From positions 1-21,791 of IMG/VR virus record IMGVR_UViG_3300032284_002390: a DNA stretch of 21,791 nt; one strand, given 5' to 3'. The translations under genes and the position numbers were made by a program. The stretch comes from a virus. Of the stretch, positions 8,026-14,891 are shown in pieces. Below the pieces are notes generated by a model. The model was not told the DNA's origin, did not search any database, and saw nothing but the letters and a program-made list of their open reading frames with translations. Numbering within the stretch: position 1 is the first letter of the stretch; every line of letters starts with the position of its first letter.

Positions 8026-8222
8026 ACACCGCCACCACCAGAACCACCACCAGAGCCACCACCACTGCCCCCAGAGCCAGCAGCGCCGCCACCAGCAGCA
8101 CCACCTTTAGAGCTAGAGGACTTAGCAGGGTGTGTATACTTTTTAATAGACTTGTAGTAGTCATAGTGAACCTTAGGATTCTCTGGATGTCCTTCTAAAA
8201 GATGTTCACGAAAAGTTTTCAT
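8022..8222 (-). CDS. Small protein: head-targeting-like N-terminus plus Gly/Ser-rich tail
   Basis: 66 residues. It starts MKTFREHLLE, a ten-residue peptide of the capsid-targeting type (M-x-x-F...L-x-E). A short charged piece, GHPENPKVHYDYYKSIKKYT, follows, then a low-complexity tail of Gly, Ser and Ala from residue about 35. Translation starts at TAATG overlapping the upstream stop. The Gly-rich tail is unlikely to fold; it could be a spacer, or the C-terminus could be a decayed remnant. Coding is supported by the overlaps at both ends and by the shared N-terminal peptide. Confidence 0.55.
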   Translation of the reverse strand: MKTFREHLLEGHPENPKVHYDYYKSIKKYTHPAKSSSSKGGAAGGGAAGSGGSGGGSGGGSGGGGV

Positions 8223-9814
8223 TAGCGTTTCTTCTGATGTGTACTTACTCTTACTGTTCCAAATGTACGACGAGCTCTTGGATTCTCAGATCCATTTACA
8301 TCATGACCTTCTTTGGGTGTATGATATACGCCAGCTGCGCCATAGAATAAATGTTTACCCTTGGGAGCTTCAAACTGGTGATTATGTACACCAATGGGAT
8401 GCTCTTTGCCTGATCGTACTACCTTGGTGGTTCGTACATGATAGCTATAGGGAGTTTCATGAATGACATGTCCTTCCATGTAATGACTGTCATTAAAGCC
8501 CGGAAAATCATAGCTGCGAACCTTTTTACCAATGATGCCATGACCTGCTACCTTGAGTCCTTTGATGTTCCAGCTGCGTTCACCTTCACGAGTTGCTTCG
8601 GTTAAAACCTCACCAGTGTGGTTAGCGCTTTCCATGTGTGGATAATCGGTTTTGTCTGTGGTGCTGCGAGCTGTATGGAAATGTTGTGGATCTTCATCGG
8701 TCAACTTCTGATACCAATCTGCATGTCCATGTTCGGTTTCACTCTTTTCAGTACCTGGATAATATTCAACAGTTGTATGTGTACCAGATGCAGCAATAAC
8801 TCTACCAATGCGATTGGTTCTCAAACACTGTACCAGATCACCTACTGATAGTTGTTCAGGATAGGTTTTTTCTGCGCCCATGTCAGTTGCTGTAGCATTG
8901 GCATCGTTCCAGACTTCAGGGCCTGGTTCAATGGCATGCACTGGAAGTGATTCATTTAGGCTTTCGGTATAGGTTGAACTAAACGCATAGGCCAAATGAC
9001 GTTCCATTTTAGGACTAAGTTTTTTCATCTGACTCATGCCTTTTTGTGCTAGTGCTCTAGCCTTGGCCATGCCAGCTTTTTCGGCAGCTGTGCTAGCTGA
9101 TGCAGGTGTTTCTGCTTTTTTATTTAACATAGCTGCTTCATCAACTTTGCTCATCATGTAGTTTGCACAGGTGGTAATATAGTCTTCGCTCAGGGTAATT
9201 TTTGTCTGGATCCATTCAGGTAAATTTTCTGTATCTGTCAGATGATCCATGAGAGCCTCGGCATTACGACAAATGGTGCGTAATTGTTCTTTGGCCATCT
9301 GACCTTCATAATCGTATTCCTGAACATCCTTGGCTTCGGCTACTTTTTTAACCTTGGTTTTGCTCAGTGGTTTACCAACCTTGGCTTTTTCTGTAGCAGC
9401 TGTTTCTCCAGCTATGGGCTCAGTGGTTGGTGTAAGATTGATTGCTGCATTTACATTAGGCAAGCTATCAGAGCTCATGATCTGTTCCTGATCACCAGGA
9501 TTAAAGCTCGGAGTGCGAAGTTTAACTTCGGCTTCCTTGAGTTTTTTAGGTTCTGTCATTTTAGGGACTTCCTTTTGTTCTTCGGGTTTTTTATTAAAAG
9601 CTCTGTTGGCTATGTCTCGATTCTTAAAGAATGTTGCCAGTTGTTTGTGTGCTCTGCTCTCATTGGTCTTGCTTAAATAATCCAGGTGTTTGGTCAGCTG
9701 TTTACGATAGCTAGGTGCTTCTTTTTTATACTTGGAATGATCCAGTAGTTTTTCTTTGCGCGCCTTGATTTCAGCTGCTCGTTCTTTGTTGCTTAAAAGA
9801 TTATTGTCATCCAT
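8222..9814 (-). CDS. Large conserved T4-like virion-associated protein
   Basis: 530 residues. Residues 1-100 are charged and helical. Residues about 167-225 (EYDYEGQMAKEQLRTICRNA, NLPEWIQTKITLSEDYITT) form a block strongly conserved across T4-like phages, with a characteristic YDYEGxMAKxQL...LPEWxQxKIxxxEDYI pattern. Residues about 343-395 (LSVGDLVQCLRTNRIGRVIA) look like an SH3/KOW-type beta barrel, similar in kind to one in the nucleotidyltransferase at 10835-11848. The C-terminal 120 residues are rich in His and Tyr. LKE|A near residue 92 could be a prohead-protease site. The function is not known to me; late expression and virion association are inferred from context. Confidence 0.65.
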   Translation of the reverse strand: MDDNNLLSNKERAAEIKARKEKLLDHSKYKKEAPSYRKQLTKHLDYLSKTNESRAHKQLATFFKNRDIANRAFNKKPEEQKEVPKMTEPKKLKEAEVKLRTPSFNPGDQEQIMSSDSLPNVNAAINLTPTTEPIAGETAATEKAKVGKPLSKTKVKKVAEAKDVQEYDYEGQMAKEQLRTICRNAEALMDHLTDTENLPEWIQTKITLSEDYITTCANYMMSKVDEAAMLNKKAETPASASTAAEKAGMAKARALAQKGMSQMKKLSPKMERHLAYAFSSTYTESLNESLPVHAIEPGPEVWNDANATATDMGAEKTYPEQLSVGDLVQCLRTNRIGRVIAASGTHTTVEYYPGTEKSETEHGHADWYQKLTDEDPQHFHTARSTTDKTDYPHMESANHTGEVLTEATREGERSWNIKGLKVAGHGIIGKKVRSYDFPGFNDSHYMEGHVIHETPYSYHVRTTKVVRSGKEHPIGVHNHQFEAPKGKHLFYGAAGVYHTPKEGHDVNGSENPRARRTFGTVRVSTHQKKR

Positions 9815-10041
9815 TATACCACACCTATGAGAACCTGGGTTACTTTAACTGCCCAGCGACTTACTAATTCTTTGTTGGCTGTGTCATGAGCCGCATAGAT
9901 CTTAACTACTTCGTCTATGAGTTCATTTTTCTCAGCCAGGGTGAGTTCTCCCTTTTTGTAATTTTGCATGATGACCAATAGTTCGCGAGCCAGGTCGCCA
10001 ATAGGGCCTTGTTCATCTTTGTGTTTTAATAATTCATCCAT
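9814..10041 (-). CDS. Small helical phage protein next to lipoprotein
   Basis: About 75 residues from the ATG at 10041 (MDELLKHKDEQGPIGDLARE), which overlaps the lipoprotein stop as TAATG; an ATG at 10056 is the other option. It is helical and amphipathic, ending in WAVKVTQVLIGVV, too short and mixed to be a clear membrane span. The GPIGDxARELxxI...NELIDEVVKI pattern is a small phage family I recall beside similar lipoproteins. The pairing with a lipoprotein could indicate a lysis or envelope role, but this is inference. Its own stop overlaps the next ATG. Confidence 0.55.
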   Translation of the reverse strand: MDELLKHKDEQGPIGDLARELLVIMQNYKKGELTLAEKNELIDEVVKIYAAHDTANKELVSRWAVKVTQVLIGVV

Positions 10042-10409
10042 TACCGAGTGCTCCAAGCTTTATTAAGAACTACCAGTCGTTGTTTAACCAAATCTAACCA
10101 GATATCGCAGGCCTTTTCACTCTGTGTGGTTTTGGCCTTTTGTAGATTATCCAGTATGCCCTGGGTACTTTCTTTTTGTGGATCATTGCGGAACTGCGCA
10201 TATTCGTTCAGAAACAACGCATTCTTTTCCAGGCTATCCCAGGTTGTTTTATCCTTGCAACTAATGCTTTCAATGCCAATTTTGGTGTTTACATAGGCAC
10301 TGGCCAGAGCCGGATCATGGTCTCGGGGCAAAAATTGTTTAGCTGCCATCATGGCAGTACAGCCATTGAGCATTAATGCCATGGCGATTATATTTATCAT
10401 TTTCATCAT
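10041..10409 (-). CDS. Predicted phage lipoprotein
   Basis: 122 residues. The N-terminus MMKMINIIAMALMLNGC is a short basic head, a hydrophobic stretch and LNGC, a near-consensus lipobox with Cys17 as the lipidated residue (Asn at -2 is unusual). The mature part is soluble and helical and has two further Cys (SCKDKTTW and KACDIWL) that might form a disulphide in the periplasm. It overlaps the ferritin gene stop by four bases (ATGA) and the next start by one. Phage lipoproteins of this size are often outer-membrane spanins or superinfection-exclusion proteins. No cognate inner-membrane spanin is obvious here, so the role stays open. Confidence 0.6.
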   Translation of the reverse strand: MMKMINIIAMALMLNGCTAMMAAKQFLPRDHDPALASAYVNTKIGIESISCKDKTTWDSLEKNALFLNEYAQFRNDPQKESTQGILDNLQKAKTTQSEKACDIWLDLVKQRLVVLNKAWSTR

Positions 10410-10834
10410 TTTAATATACTCTTGAGCATCCAGTCCAGCTTCTTATGATACATCATGCGGTCCTGAAGAAAGTTACTTAATCCTATGAGCATTTCAGCCT
10501 CGGCTGTATGATAGGCCATAAGAATACCTTCCATGACTATTTCATTGTCAGCATGCAGCTGTTTGAACATGCTCATGGGGCTAGGAATGGTATCACTTAA
10601 TTTAATGTGTGAAAGTTCATCCAGCATGCGATCTGCGTCGGGCGCATAGGCGTCTAATTGGCGAACCTGTTCGGCTATGTCATCCACGGCTTCCCAGGTT
10701 TGTTCATAGATTTTATTTAAAAATTTATGATACTGTACAAAGTCCGGACCCTCTACATTCCAGTGATAGAAATGGGCTCGGCTATAAAAGGCAAAGGTAT
10801 CTGCCTGAACTCGTTTTAATTCGTCGACTATCAT
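10406..10834 (-). CDS. Dps-like ferritin (DNA-protection / iron-oxidising protein)
   Basis: 142 residues, somewhat shorter than bacterial Dps. The signature AHFYHWNVEGPDFVQYHKFL followed by WEAVDDIAEQV is the Dps helix-turn region. The ferroxidase ligands of the Dps family have the spacing H-x11-H-x14-D-x3-E, and here H24, H36, D51 and E55 match it exactly. Dps proteins form 12-subunit shells that oxidise Fe2+ with peroxide and often bind DNA. The protein has no lysine-rich N-terminal tail, so DNA binding is less certain. It lies between the enzyme block and the lipoprotein, overlapping the latter by four bases. It has no head-targeting peptide. It could protect phage DNA from oxidative damage late in infection. 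Confidence 0.8.
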   Translation of the reverse strand: MIVDELKRVQADTFAFYSRAHFYHWNVEGPDFVQYHKFLNKIYEQTWEAVDDIAEQVRQLDAYAPDADRMLDELSHIKLSDTIPSPMSMFKQLHADNEIVMEGILMAYHTAEAEMLIGLSNFLQDRMMYHKKLDWMLKSILK

Positions 10835-11848
10835 CTAGTCCTCCATTTTTCTAAAATTGCGAATCTTGCGCATGGTAGCCGCATGATTCTGTGTAATTCG
10901 GGGATCTACCTTAGGATCAATACCTGCCAGGGCCAGTTTGTTTTGCAATGCTATCTGAGCACCAGATTCGTCATCACGAGCTCCCTGAGCATGAACTGGA
11001 TCCTGCATGGCCAAGAACAATCTAAAGTTGTGCATGGCTGGTGCAGTCATTTCGGCTTCGGCTATGACATCAACATCTTTGATCCAGCGTTTGGCGCTGA
11101 CCTCTTCGGTAAGCTGAACGGTCACATAGGTTGGACCTCGGTAAACTACTCGACCTTTTAGACCTGTAAAAGCATCTTCTACCAGACAGCCCAGCTTAAG
11201 TACACGACCGGACTTGTAGTTTTCACGATCTATGTCTTCTTTGAGACCCATGTGCTTACGAGTTTCGTGATAAAGTTCCAGAGCATGATTTTCGTTTCGA
11301 GCTATGTGCTGTGGCAGATTGTTTTTAAATTTTTCATAGCTGCCCAGTTTGGCATGAGCTCGTTGTTCGGTTCCACTGATGCCTTCTTTGCGAGCACCAG
11401 TATTGGCCACGGTGATTTTATCAAACTTGTAGTAGCCATGAGCTTTGCCTCGTACACCATTGTAGCTGTTCAAAAGCTTTTTATATTCTGCTGCACGATC
11501 GCCACCGCCGGCCATGATTAAATGACGCACGCCACGATTATAAGCATGCACAGCATGATGTAATAGGGTGGGGTGTTCGGGTGTGCTAACACTGATGTGA
11601 GTGTTGCTTAAATGACCAAAAGCTCTTTTTAGATGTTTTATTTTTTGACCAGGCGACAGAGGGTTCTTGTTGGTGTCATGAGTATGAGTTCCCAGGATAT
11701 GCAAACTGGCATTGTGCTTTTGCGCCAGGGCATGAGCATGCATGACATTTTCTTCGTGTCCTTTGTGCAGTCCCTGGAATCGGCCTGTGAGCAATACTTC
11801 GGCTCGGGGAGCTGCGGCTTCTATGATTACCTGTTTAAAGCTTTTCAT
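10835..11848 (-). CDS. Nucleotidyltransferase (NMN adenylyl/cytidylyltransferase-like) with head-targeting-type N-terminus
   Basis: 337 residues. It begins MKSFKQVIIE|AAAP, a ten-residue capsid-targeting-like peptide. GRFQGLHKGH (residues 22-31) is the GxFxxxHxGH nucleotide-binding motif, and EGISGTEQR (155-163) is the matching ISxTxxR motif of the HIGH-type nucleotidyltransferase superfamily (NadM/NadR, cytidylyltransferases), so both active-site motifs are intact. Substrate is not determinable: NMN, nicotinate mononucleotide, FMN and phospho-sugars are all possible. Residues about 215-263 form an SH3-like module (LGCLVEDAFTGLKGRVVYRG). Residues 272-337 begin MHNFRLFLAM and look like an appended small protein. 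Residues 25-110 are notably His-rich. It overlaps the HAD gene by four bases (ATGA). Confidence 0.75.
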   Translation of the reverse strand: MKSFKQVIIEAAAPRAEVLLTGRFQGLHKGHEENVMHAHALAQKHNASLHILGTHTHDTNKNPLSPGQKIKHLKRAFGHLSNTHISVSTPEHPTLLHHAVHAYNRGVRHLIMAGGGDRAAEYKKLLNSYNGVRGKAHGYYKFDKITVANTGARKEGISGTEQRAHAKLGSYEKFKNNLPQHIARNENHALELYHETRKHMGLKEDIDRENYKSGRVLKLGCLVEDAFTGLKGRVVYRGPTYVTVQLTEEVSAKRWIKDVDVIAEAEMTAPAMHNFRLFLAMQDPVHAQGARDDESGAQIALQNKLALAGIDPKVDPRITQNHAATMRKIRNFRKMED

Positions 11849-12483
11849 TGGTGGTCCTCGGGACGATATCTTTCAAAGGTCCCATTGTGTTTGACATGAA
11901 ATGCATGAAATTTAATATGTGGATATTCATGTCTGAGTTGTAAAAAGTGATGCAGGTTATGATGACTATCATCATACATGGTTACATTACCGTATTTATG
12001 CGTGTTCAAATGACGTCTCAGCACCATGTTTTTGGCTTCGCCTGGACTGGTAGCTCCGGGTTCATTGCCTGCTCTGTGTACATGTATGTGCTCAATGGGT
12101 ATGCCCTGTTTCTTAAAGGTATGCAGAAACTTGTGCTTGTCATCAAAGTCTGTACGCGCAGTGTTAAAGATGATCTTGCTGTGCGGGTGATGTTTACTTA
12201 TGTGAGCGTGCAGATTTTTGATCTTGTTGATCATGTGAGGTATGGGCTGGCTTTCATGATGAAACTTATGAGCACTGCGGAATTCTGAATAATCATAATG
12301 ATGACCAGGTGGAAGCTTGTGAGTATTGTATTCACTGTTGGTAAGCTTCTGTACAACATGACCATGCTGATTCTTTACATGAATCTTGGCCGTGGTATGG
12401 AATAAGGTATCGTCTATGTCGGCTACGTGCAACCAGTGCTTGTAGTTGTCAGATTCTTTTATGAAGTCTCGGAAATTAATCAT
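11845..12483 (-). CDS. HAD-superfamily phosphatase, His-rich, head-targeting-type N-terminus
   Basis: 212 residues. It starts MINFRDFIKE|SDN, a ten-residue capsid-targeting-like peptide. The HAD motifs are complete: DIDDT with D22 and D24 (motif I nucleophile and acid), T108 in IIFNTART (motif II), K151 (motif III) and DD at 171-172 in VTMYDDSHHNL (motif IV). The arrangement resembles the 3'-phosphatase domain of T4 polynucleotide kinase and related phage phosphatases, but the substrate is not set by sequence. About 35 of 212 residues are His (16-17%), far above normal. It overlaps both neighbours by ATGA. Next to a ligase-like and a nucleotidyltransferase gene, a role in nucleic-acid end processing or nucleotide metabolism is plausible. 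Confidence 0.75.
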   Translation of the reverse strand: MINFRDFIKESDNYKHWLHVADIDDTLFHTTAKIHVKNQHGHVVQKLTNSEYNTHKLPPGHHYDYSEFRSAHKFHHESQPIPHMINKIKNLHAHISKHHPHSKIIFNTARTDFDDKHKFLHTFKKQGIPIEHIHVHRAGNEPGATSPGEAKNMVLRRHLNTHKYGNVTMYDDSHHNLHHFLQLRHEYPHIKFHAFHVKHNGTFERYRPEDHQ

Positions 12484-13712
12484 TTTCCAAATCCACCCTT
12501 TTGTAAGTTTGCCTGACTAAATCCACCAACTCCACGATTGATTAACTTAGTAGGACGATTTTCCTTGGTTACGGCTACAAATCCCTCAGGACCGGTCTTG
12601 GCTCCGTTGATGCTGTGCGTATAGCCAGTCTGATCAGCTCTTTCTAAAGCAGGCATGAGCGTATTTTTAGCATTCTGCAGATGCTGATGAATCTTTAGCA
12701 ATTCTGTAACAGCAGGTTTATCATTTTTTAAGGTTGTCATGTCGTTTTGCATCTGCATGTTCTTGGCTTCCTTGGCCTTGGCAGTGCTGACTGCAGCTAT
12801 GGCCTTGGCATGACGTTCCTGTATGTGCTTTTGTAGTCCCTGTACATTGGGTTCCTGACCTTCGCGCACACTTTTATTAATATAGGTGCTTAGATGTTCC
12901 TGCATCTTGGGATTGCTGGTTACAGCAAACATTCTGTTGCGATCTGTATTTTTAAATATTTCACCCGCGGCATTCATTTCTTTTTTAAAGGCTTCGTGTT
13001 CCTGTGGCAGTAATCCCTGCTTGTTCTGCTGAGCTGGATCACGATTGGGCTTAAAGGTGCTTTCCCAGGTATGCAAATGCACACTGGGTTCCTTGGTGTT
13101 GAAACCACTCAGGTCTGGTGTATAGTTGGCCTTCATGCTGCTGAGACTGCGACCCTCATAGCCTGTGTGTACGGCTATGCCAATCTGAGCATGTTTAATT
13201 TTGCGACCTTCTTTGCTGTTGGCTGGTGTAGAATAATCTATGAGCTGAGGTTTAAAGTGAAGATTTTTGCCGTGTTCGGTTACATCATGATCGGCCTTGT
13301 TGTATAAGAAGTCACCCTGATAAACACCATGCGGTGGAGCCACCTTGGGCAGGTATTTGAGAGCAGCCTTGAGCTTGCTGACCAGACCCGGAGCATGACC
13401 ATGATTATGCTCTATGTCTGCGGCTGTATAATTGATCTTGGGAGTCTTGTTAAAGGCACTTTTGCTGGCTACGAAAAACTTGCCATTTTCGGGATTGCGA
13501 CCGAATATGACGCTGGGGGCGCCATCGAACTTGGTCATGATTCTGGTGCCAGTATCATGTCCCTGCAGAGTTTCGGCCGTGGTTTTTAGGGTATTGAATG
13601 CGTGATGGAATCCAGCCTCACCGCTTTTGATAGGGTGATCCTCGGGATGTTCCAGATGTGTTAATTTTTCTTCAGTGGTTTCTTCCACTAAAAAACTGCT
13701 GAATGCTTTCAT
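12480..13712 (-). CDS. KxDG nucleotidyltransferase/ligase-like protein (DUF6267-like)
   Basis: I choose the ATG at 13712, giving 410 residues beginning MKAFSSFLVE|ETTE, because an upstream in-frame start at 13775 would lie before the late promoter at 13741-13748; ATG 13721 is a minor option. The first ten residues are a capsid-targeting-like peptide. MTKFDGAPSVIFG (K61-F-D-G64) is the KxDG motif of covalent nucleotidyltransferases (RNA/DNA ligases, capping enzymes). HGVYQGDFLYN and HAQIGIAVHTGYEG are conserved later blocks of a phage family I recall as DUF6267. Ligase activity has not been shown for that family to my knowledge. It heads the leftward late operon and overlaps the HAD gene by four bases. 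Confidence 0.7.
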   Translation of the reverse strand: MKAFSSFLVEETTEEKLTHLEHPEDHPIKSGEAGFHHAFNTLKTTAETLQGHDTGTRIMTKFDGAPSVIFGRNPENGKFFVASKSAFNKTPKINYTAADIEHNHGHAPGLVSKLKAALKYLPKVAPPHGVYQGDFLYNKADHDVTEHGKNLHFKPQLIDYSTPANSKEGRKIKHAQIGIAVHTGYEGRSLSSMKANYTPDLSGFNTKEPSVHLHTWESTFKPNRDPAQQNKQGLLPQEHEAFKKEMNAAGEIFKNTDRNRMFAVTSNPKMQEHLSTYINKSVREGQEPNVQGLQKHIQERHAKAIAAVSTAKAKEAKNMQMQNDMTTLKNDKPAVTELLKIHQHLQNAKNTLMPALERADQTGYTHSINGAKTGPEGFVAVTKENRPTKLINRGVGGFSQANLQKGGFGK

Positions 13713-13740
13713 AAGACCCATTAGAATATATTGTACCGTA

Positions 13741-13754
13741 TATTTATATAAATA
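13741..13754. promoter_or_regulatory. Palindromic bidirectional T4-type late promoter
   Basis: TATTTATATAAATA is a perfect 14-base palindrome that contains TATAAATA, the T4 late-promoter consensus, on both strands (plus 13747-13754, minus 13748-13741). The expected start sites, about 6 bases past each octamer, fit both divergent genes: rightward to the ATG at 13775, with AAGGAG at 13764-13769, and leftward to the ATG at 13712. The two octamers share two bases, so two polymerases cannot bind at once. Use would need a gp55-type late sigma factor, which is not in this window. Confidence 0.8.
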
Positions 13755-13774
13755 AATGATACGAAGGAGAAGCA

Positions 13775-14785
13775 ATGCATACTTTTATACAATATCTCAA
13801 AGAATCAGCAGGCGCCGAAAGTAACAGCAAGGGTGTATTTCACGAGTTAGAAACACTCAGGCATCTAAATGGTGGAAAACATGCTACTCATCACCCCAAC
13901 GAAGAGGGTCTTACTCCTGCTCAGGCACATCACCATCATGGTGCTGCTCTGGGACACGAACTAGCTCATAACATTGGCAAACACAGTGCTGAAACTGCTC
14001 GTGTAGTTCGTGAACATCTGCACAAAATAGGATTTTTAAAAACCAAAACCGAACCACTCAAAGGAACCTGGACCAGCAAAGCCGGTCAGGTGCATAGAGT
14101 AACCGGTCATGCAGCCGATAAAACCAATCCCAGCGATTATGTACTAACCAATAAACGTGGTCACCACATAGGTGTAAGCGCTAAAATCGGTGAAAAACCC
14201 GGACTAAGATCTCCAGGTCTAAAAGATTTAGATAAACTAACCAAGGCGCCTAGTTTAGAACATCACATTACAACTCATAAAAATAAACTGGTAAAAATGA
14301 TGGGCCATCATGTATCAGCTGGTGCAGGTCAGGAACAACGCAACAAGGAATTCCGAGCAGCTGAATCCGGAGCTGGTCATAAACAGGCCGAGGCTGTCAA
14401 GGCCGAAAGTCTAGCATTCAGAACCAAAATGGCCAAGCATTATGCCAAACATTTCAATGCTCTGAGTCATGAAGAAAAACATCATGCTGTTAGACGATTA
14501 TTAAATGCCGAACAGGCCGGCACTCATTATATCAAAACTCATGTTGATGACCGAACTGGACACATACATGTTAGCGATCCTGTAGCAGAGTTTCATCACA
14601 TGCACAAAAAAATGAGTCATTATTCTGCTGAGCATTCTGGCACCTACATGAAGATCCATGCTCATGATAAAGCCGGTAAAAGCTATCATATTGCCAATCT
14701 AAATCTCAAAGATAAAAGTTCACCCATGACCAACATCACGGGCGCAGTATCAGCAGCCAAAGATTATCACAAGGCTGTAGCCTAG
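13775..14785 (+). CDS. Candidate PD-(D/E)XK-type nuclease, His-rich, head-targeting-type N-terminus
   Basis: 336 residues; the only plus-strand gene here. It begins MHTFIQYLKE|SAGA, a capsid-targeting-like ten-residue peptide. KGVFHELETLRHLNGG (E24) looks like the first helix of PD-(D/E)XK enzymes, and NPSDYVLTNKRGHHIGVSAK gives D121 and K137 in a D-(15)-xK hairpin. The residue two before the Lys is Ser rather than Glu/Asp, so this is a variant site and the call is tentative. About 43 His (13%) are spread along the chain, including HHHH at 52-55. A strong AAGGAG precedes the ATG by 5 bases, and transcription would come from the palindromic late promoter. A basic DNA-packing protein is the main alternative. 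Confidence 0.55.
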   Translation: MHTFIQYLKESAGAESNSKGVFHELETLRHLNGGKHATHHPNEEGLTPAQAHHHHGAALGHELAHNIGKHSAETARVVREHLHKIGFLKTKTEPLKGTWTSKAGQVHRVTGHAADKTNPSDYVLTNKRGHHIGVSAKIGEKPGLRSPGLKDLDKLTKAPSLEHHITTHKNKLVKMMGHHVSAGAGQEQRNKEFRAAESGAGHKQAEAVKAESLAFRTKMAKHYAKHFNALSHEEKHHAVRRLLNAEQAGTHYIKTHVDDRTGHIHVSDPVAEFHHMHKKMSHYSAEHSGTYMKIHAHDKAGKSYHIANLNLKDKSSPMTNITGAVSAAKDYHKAVA

Positions 14786-14841
14786 TTAATACCCTGATAT
14801 ACCCTGGAGCAAACAAATGTGTTCTAGGCTGTTTCTGGAGA

Positions 14842-14862
14842 TCTGTCTAAAAATTAGACAGA
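14842..14862. repeat. Inverted repeat between convergent genes
   Basis: TCTGTCTAA and TTAGACAGA form a perfect 9-base stem around AAA. It lies between the end of the plus-strand gene (14785) and the end of the leftward HNH gene (14887). The run of six A that follows on the plus strand is not the U-tract of an ordinary intrinsic terminator in either direction, so it may block read-through or protect 3' ends rather than terminate alone. A weaker pair, AGCCTAG at 14778-14785 and CTAGGCT near 14824, also flanks the spacer. Confidence 0.5.
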
Positions 14863-14868
14863 AAAAAG

Positions 14869-14891
14869 TACTTGTAAATCAATGAGTTAGT
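14869..14891. repeat. 23-base direct repeat, copy 1
   Basis: Core CTTGTAAATCAATGAGTTAG with TA before and T after. It matches 18911-18933 in 22 of 23 positions. It spans the stop codon of the HNH gene at 14887 and its downstream flank. Confidence 0.6.

Noticed and set aside
7876-8157. Plus-strand open frame with Pro/Glu-rich repeats
   Set aside because: It is the mirror of the Gly/Ser-rich tail of 8022-8222; the minus frame has tight overlaps with neighbours and the shared N-terminal tag.
10391-10398. GATAAATA near the start of the lipoprotein gene
   Set aside because: It lies within the first codons of that gene (Met-Ile-Asn-Ile) and too far into the operon to serve an obvious downstream gene; likely chance in AT-rich codons.
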